Both the position numbers and the translations under genes were made by a program. The notes under the pieces were generated by a model. That model was not told the DNA's origin, searched no databases, and was given only the letters and a program-made list of their open reading frames with translations. A stretch of DNA of 64,000 bases from Malus domestica (lineage: Eukaryota; Streptophyta; Magnoliopsida; Rosales; Rosaceae), in the NCBI RefSeq assembly GCF_042453785.1, contig NC_091675.1, forward strand, positions 49,114,501-49,178,500, given 5' to 3'. Of this stretch, positions 60,627 through 64,000 are shown piece after piece (positions within the stretch are counted from its first letter, which is position 1; each line of letters opens with the position of its first letter).

Positions 60627-61203
60627 TGCCGACGAGCTTTGAAGATTTGTGAGTACTTTTGGGGGGTGACAGAGAGAGTCGGGGAGTGCGGTGGGTGTTG
60701 GTTGGTGGGGTTGGTGACCGTAAGAATGTAGGTCCCGCAGATCGGGAAGCGGGATGTGTGTCACTGTGCCGGTGGAATCAACTTATCAATTTATCCAACC
60801 AAAATATTTGGCCCATGTCTATCAAAAAAACTAAAAAATTGGCCATTATTAGACAAATCAGACCGTTGATTTTTACATATGTTAAACTGTGATTTTCATT
60901 AATAAAACACGTAATATCAATAGATTGTAGGCAAGGGATTCCATGCCATGTCATTAATTCAATTAAGACGCGCAACCAGTAACGTATACAAAAAAAAAGG
61001 ATTATTGCTTCAATTGGAGGATGGGGTAATGGCACACCAAAATCAAGGGGCAAAAAAAAGTTCACTTGGGCTATGTTTGTCGGAACGTTCAAAGGAACAT
61101 TTGTCTTTCCATTAATTGTTCTCATTAGCTTAAAAAACACTTCAAATTTACCAGATCAAGGTGGGAGATCTCACCAGATTTAGTATTTACAGAGGATCAC
61201 AAT
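60627..61203. other. SHMT promoter region
   Basis: Spacer between the SHMT start and the resistance-gene remnant. The first 130 bp are GC-rich and likely hold the SHMT leader and core promoter, which would read leftwards. I see no definite element. The rest is AT-rich. Confidence 0.45.
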
Positions 61204-63179
61204 TCACAGCCTTTCACTAGACCATCCAGAATCAGTTCCGCAGAGATAGACGATGTCGGAGACATGCTTAACCTTTGAGTGATCCGAGCTTCCTTTTGTT
61301 CGTATTCCTTCTATGAGCGTGTTGGGAACACATTCAAAGTACAATTGGAGGAGATGCAGGCAATGCATCCAAGCGTAGCACTTCATCCTCGTTACTTGTC
61401 TTAACAAGTAACAATTGGAGGAGTTTCGTTCTTTCGATTGACATGCACAAGTCCTCCTCGTCGATGTCTCTCACATTTGTTAAGATGAGTCTTGTGAGTT
61501 GGGTCATGTGTCCAAGTTGTTTGATTAACATGCCTCCTCCCTCCATGCCATCTAAAACTTGTAAGCTCTTCAACTTACTTATGTCGAAAGGGACTTGTGC
61601 GCCATTCAACAAATTAAAGACTTAGGATCATACTTTTGATGATGGTACATCAAAAGATGCCGTAAGTTTATTAACTTCGCAGTTCCAACTGGAAGCACCA
61701 AAATTGTGGAATTCCTGATGTCCAGCGGCTCCAAATTATGTAGGTTTCCTATGCCTTCTGGAAGCTCTGCCACGTTTGTTCCTCTTAGATTTAAATACTT
61801 TAAGTTAAAAAGCTAAAGCTTACCATTTCATGTGGCAGTCGGCTTATAGGGGCATCCTTAACATCCAAAACCCTCAACAATTCAAAACCTGAAGGCAAGT
61901 TTTCAAGTGTGGGGCAAGTATTGGCCATGAGAAAAAGTAAAGAATGTGCGAACTTTTGACATGTTCTTTTTCATTCGTAGTTCTCCGTAGTTTACTTGTA
62001 CTGTTAGGCGACGGGGAGCTCTACGTTCTTCATTTGTTTCTTCTTGCTCCATAGAATTTGTACAAAATTTCTGTCTCTGAAATCGAAAGAGCAAGTTCTC
62101 GTAGAAGGTCATGCATCTTGAATGTTTTTGCCCTTCCAGATGGTTCCCTCTTAACAACTTGGAGCATGCAACGACAAGTGAGCTCTGCTATGTAACTTTC
62201 TGCACTGTCTTCTGGCTTAGCCGCTCGAAATTGTTCCACAAACCCTTCTGCCATTCACAATCTGATAAGCCTCTTACATTGAACTACATAATCTTCTGGG
62301 AAAATGCAAAAATATAAGAAGCAATTATTGAGTTGATATGATAAATCATTGAAGCTTAGTAATAAGATGCTCTTCACTACTTCAAGTGTGGGGTTGTTGC
62401 TTAGCTCCCAATTCAAGCTATTATATACTTTCGTCCACTCGGGAACAAATCTTTTAGTTGACATGAGAGCACCCAAAGCTACAATTCCTAGAGGTAGGCC
62501 TTGGCATTTTCTAACAAGATCCCCGGCTATGAGTTTAAATTCTGTTGGACAACTACTGTCATCCCAGCTAGAGAAAGCTTTCATGGAAAAAAGATCCCAA
62601 GCCTCATCGTCAGTAAGAGGCTGAACATGGTGCATGCGACTTCCAACTCGAAATGAAAAAGAAGCAATGCCTTCATTCCGAGTTGTAAGCATGACTCGAC
62701 TTCCATGTGTTCCATTTGGAAGTGCTACATTTATTTGTCTCCAAAGATTTATATCCCACACATCATCTAAGACAATCAAATAACGCTTTGGCTCCAAATA
62801 GTCGACGAGCACTTCTACCAAATGTACATAGCTCATATTGCTAAAGTCTAGAGGAATAGCTTGCATTGTTGCTCTAAAAAGTTCTTGGATCATGGTACTT
62901 AGTAGATCTTCAACTTGTTTGCTTGTTTATGCGATAGGTAAACTCATCGAGGATGCCTTCAACGTCGAGGGATACGTACCTTACATTTGCCACCCATGTT
63001 TTCTCTACTTCAGAAAGAGCTTCTCCCTTCCTTTCTGCATCCGCCAAGAACGCTTTCATGGTCAGCAACTCAAGCCCGAGATCTTCAAGTTCGTCATGAA
63101 CTCCTTCTAACAGAGACACTTTACTTTCAACAAATGATACAATTTTTCCAATCAAAAAACCTGTTGGAGGTGAAGCCAT
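61204..63179 (-). pseudogene. CC-NBS-LRR resistance protein remnant (RPM1-like)
   Basis: On the minus strand it starts at 63179 with MASPPTGFLIGKIVSFVESK, an Rx-type coiled-coil domain. After about 88 residues it jumps, near 62914, directly into EDLLSTMIQELFRATMQAIP, so the rest of the coiled coil, the P-loop and adjoining parts (roughly 100 residues or more) are deleted. The NB-ARC then continues: kinase-2 YLIVLDDVWDINLW, RNBS-B SRVMLTTRNEGIA, GLPLGIVALG, and FLYFCIFPEDY. A TGA at about 62255-62257 replaces the tryptophan codon expected in RLIRLWMAEGF. After KMHDLLRELALS, the MHD-equivalent block, a frameshift follows. LRR parts persist to about 61340 (LPVGTAKLINL-like, MLNGAQVPFDISKLKSLQVL), again with frame changes. 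Without the P-loop it cannot bind ATP. It may be a resident of a larger resistance cluster beyond the window. Confidence 0.9.
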
Positions 63180-63729
63180 TTCTTCTTGTTTCTTTTGCTC
63201 AGTAAACTCAGAAATTTCGAGTTTTGAACTACAAATATGCTAACTATCATGTATAGTAGTGGCCTTCCGTTCGCAGATGGAGAAAGTCAAACCATCTCCA
63301 TACATGTGGTACATGCCATCACAGATATAAAATGTCAACTTTCTTTGATTAATTCATATCACGTTTGGTGACCAAAATTTTAACTCTTAATTTAGTAGTG
63401 TTTATTTTCGGGACGAGTAATGTACAAATTTGAATCCACAATCTCTCGTGGATATGGGAAAAAGAGGAAAACTTTGGACGTGATTCTAAGTTGTTAATGT
63501 TCTTTGACTGAAACTTTGTTAATTTTTAATTTTTGATCAAAATCCATAACATTAATGTAATAATGTCAACTTTCTTTGATTAGTTAATATCAAGTTTGAT
63601 GACCAAAATTGAACTCTTAGTTTAGTGTTGTTTATTTTCAGGATGTTTATGTACAAAGTTTGAATCCTCAATCTCTCATGGATATGGAAAAGAAAAAAAA
63701 GTTTGCTGACAAAAAAGATCTTATAATCC
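63180..63729. repeat. Upstream spacer with a diverged direct repeat
   Basis: A segment of about 125 bp at 63340-63470 recurs at about 63573-63690 with shared words gaccaaaatt, tgtttattttc, aatctctc and tggatatgg. The middle, about 63475-63565, resembles one arm of the family-1 long-TIR elements (ctttgactgaaactttgtta, tttttgatcaaaatcc). No gene is present. Confidence 0.6.
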
Positions 63730-64000
63730 AATTTTTTTTTTTTTTTGATAAAGAAAAAACTTCATTCAAAGGGAGAAAACGCGAATACAACCGTTCCCAG
63801 TACAATAAAGAAAATAAGCAGTTTGAGCAAAATACGGAATACAGTACTTCCAAATTTAACTAACAGAAACAGTAAGACCATGATGACCAAAAGCATCCGC
63901 AACAAAATTTGTCTCACTAAAGATATGGTTCCACTTGATATTAGTAAACTGTGAAGCCAACCACCTGATATCATTGATGATGGATAAAAGATTTCAGGAG
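63730..64000 (-). mobile_element. 3' end of a LINE, running off the window
   Basis: The plus-strand T-run at about 63731-63746 is the complement of a poly(A) tail. Upstream on the minus strand, about 63860-64000 encodes IRWLASQFTNIKWNHIF followed by SETNFVADAFGHHG, matching the RNase H-like tail of plant LINE proteins, which ends with a stop near 63860. The rest of the element lies beyond base 64000. It is a different fragment from the LINE at 12-15 kb. Confidence 0.65.

Overview
This is a stretch of plant nuclear genome. It is AT-rich, its genes have many GT-AG introns, and it is heavily loaded with transposable elements. The intact genes are a P-class PPR protein, a small plant-specific protein, two tandem oligopeptide transporters and a mitochondrial serine hydroxymethyltransferase. 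Protein style and a dispersed repeat at about 44.4 kb that I associate with apple and pear suggest a woody Rosaceae (Malus/Pyrus group). That assignment is an inference. Nothing here is prokaryotic: there are no operons or CRISPR arrays.

Layout. 1.4-3.2 kb (+): intronless PPR gene of the At1g09900 type. 5.7-6.35 kb (+): a 92-residue protein of unknown function whose leader carries a perfect 155-bp duplication. 7-15 kb: a transposon cluster with two Mutator-like elements (7183-9382 and 10847-11785) and a three-level nest in which a LINE is split by a solo LTR that is itself split by a hAT element, with target duplications visible for the two younger insertions. 15.0-24.6 kb (-): first OPT transporter, six exons, with a 4.1-kb LTR element in its last intron. 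24.7-28 kb: two adjacent long-TIR elements with GTAC-rich minisatellite cores, then local tandem duplications. 28.2-35.1 kb: a probable solo LTR and a decayed hAT/BED transposase gene (-) cut by a young Copia element (30188-35031) whose two 214-bp LTRs look identical. 36.0-41.5 kb: a 5.5-kb defective CACTA element with 3-bp target duplication CTC, subterminal CGCGACG hairpins and a tandem array of exactly 346-bp units. 42.0-49.8 kb (-): second OPT transporter with the same exon plan. 50-54 kb: low-complexity and SINE-like sequence, no gene. 55.2-60.6 kb (-): 15-exon SHMT, 516 residues, complete. 61.2-63.2 kb (-): a broken CC-NBS-LRR resistance-gene relative lacking its P-loop. 63.73-64.0 kb (-): 3' tail of a LINE running off the window.

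The two OPT genes are a tandem duplication: three of six exons have equal length, the other three differ by multiples of three, and all splice phases agree. Their separation (about 17 kb) is almost all later transposon insertion. The SHMT acts in mitochondrial photorespiratory one-carbon metabolism, the OPTs in peptide or derivative uptake, and the PPR in organelle RNA metabolism; they show no common pathway. I found no convincing new multi-gene system. The most unusual structures are the CACTA element carrying a homogenised 346-bp satellite-like array, and a set of long-TIR elements with GTAC-repeat cores.
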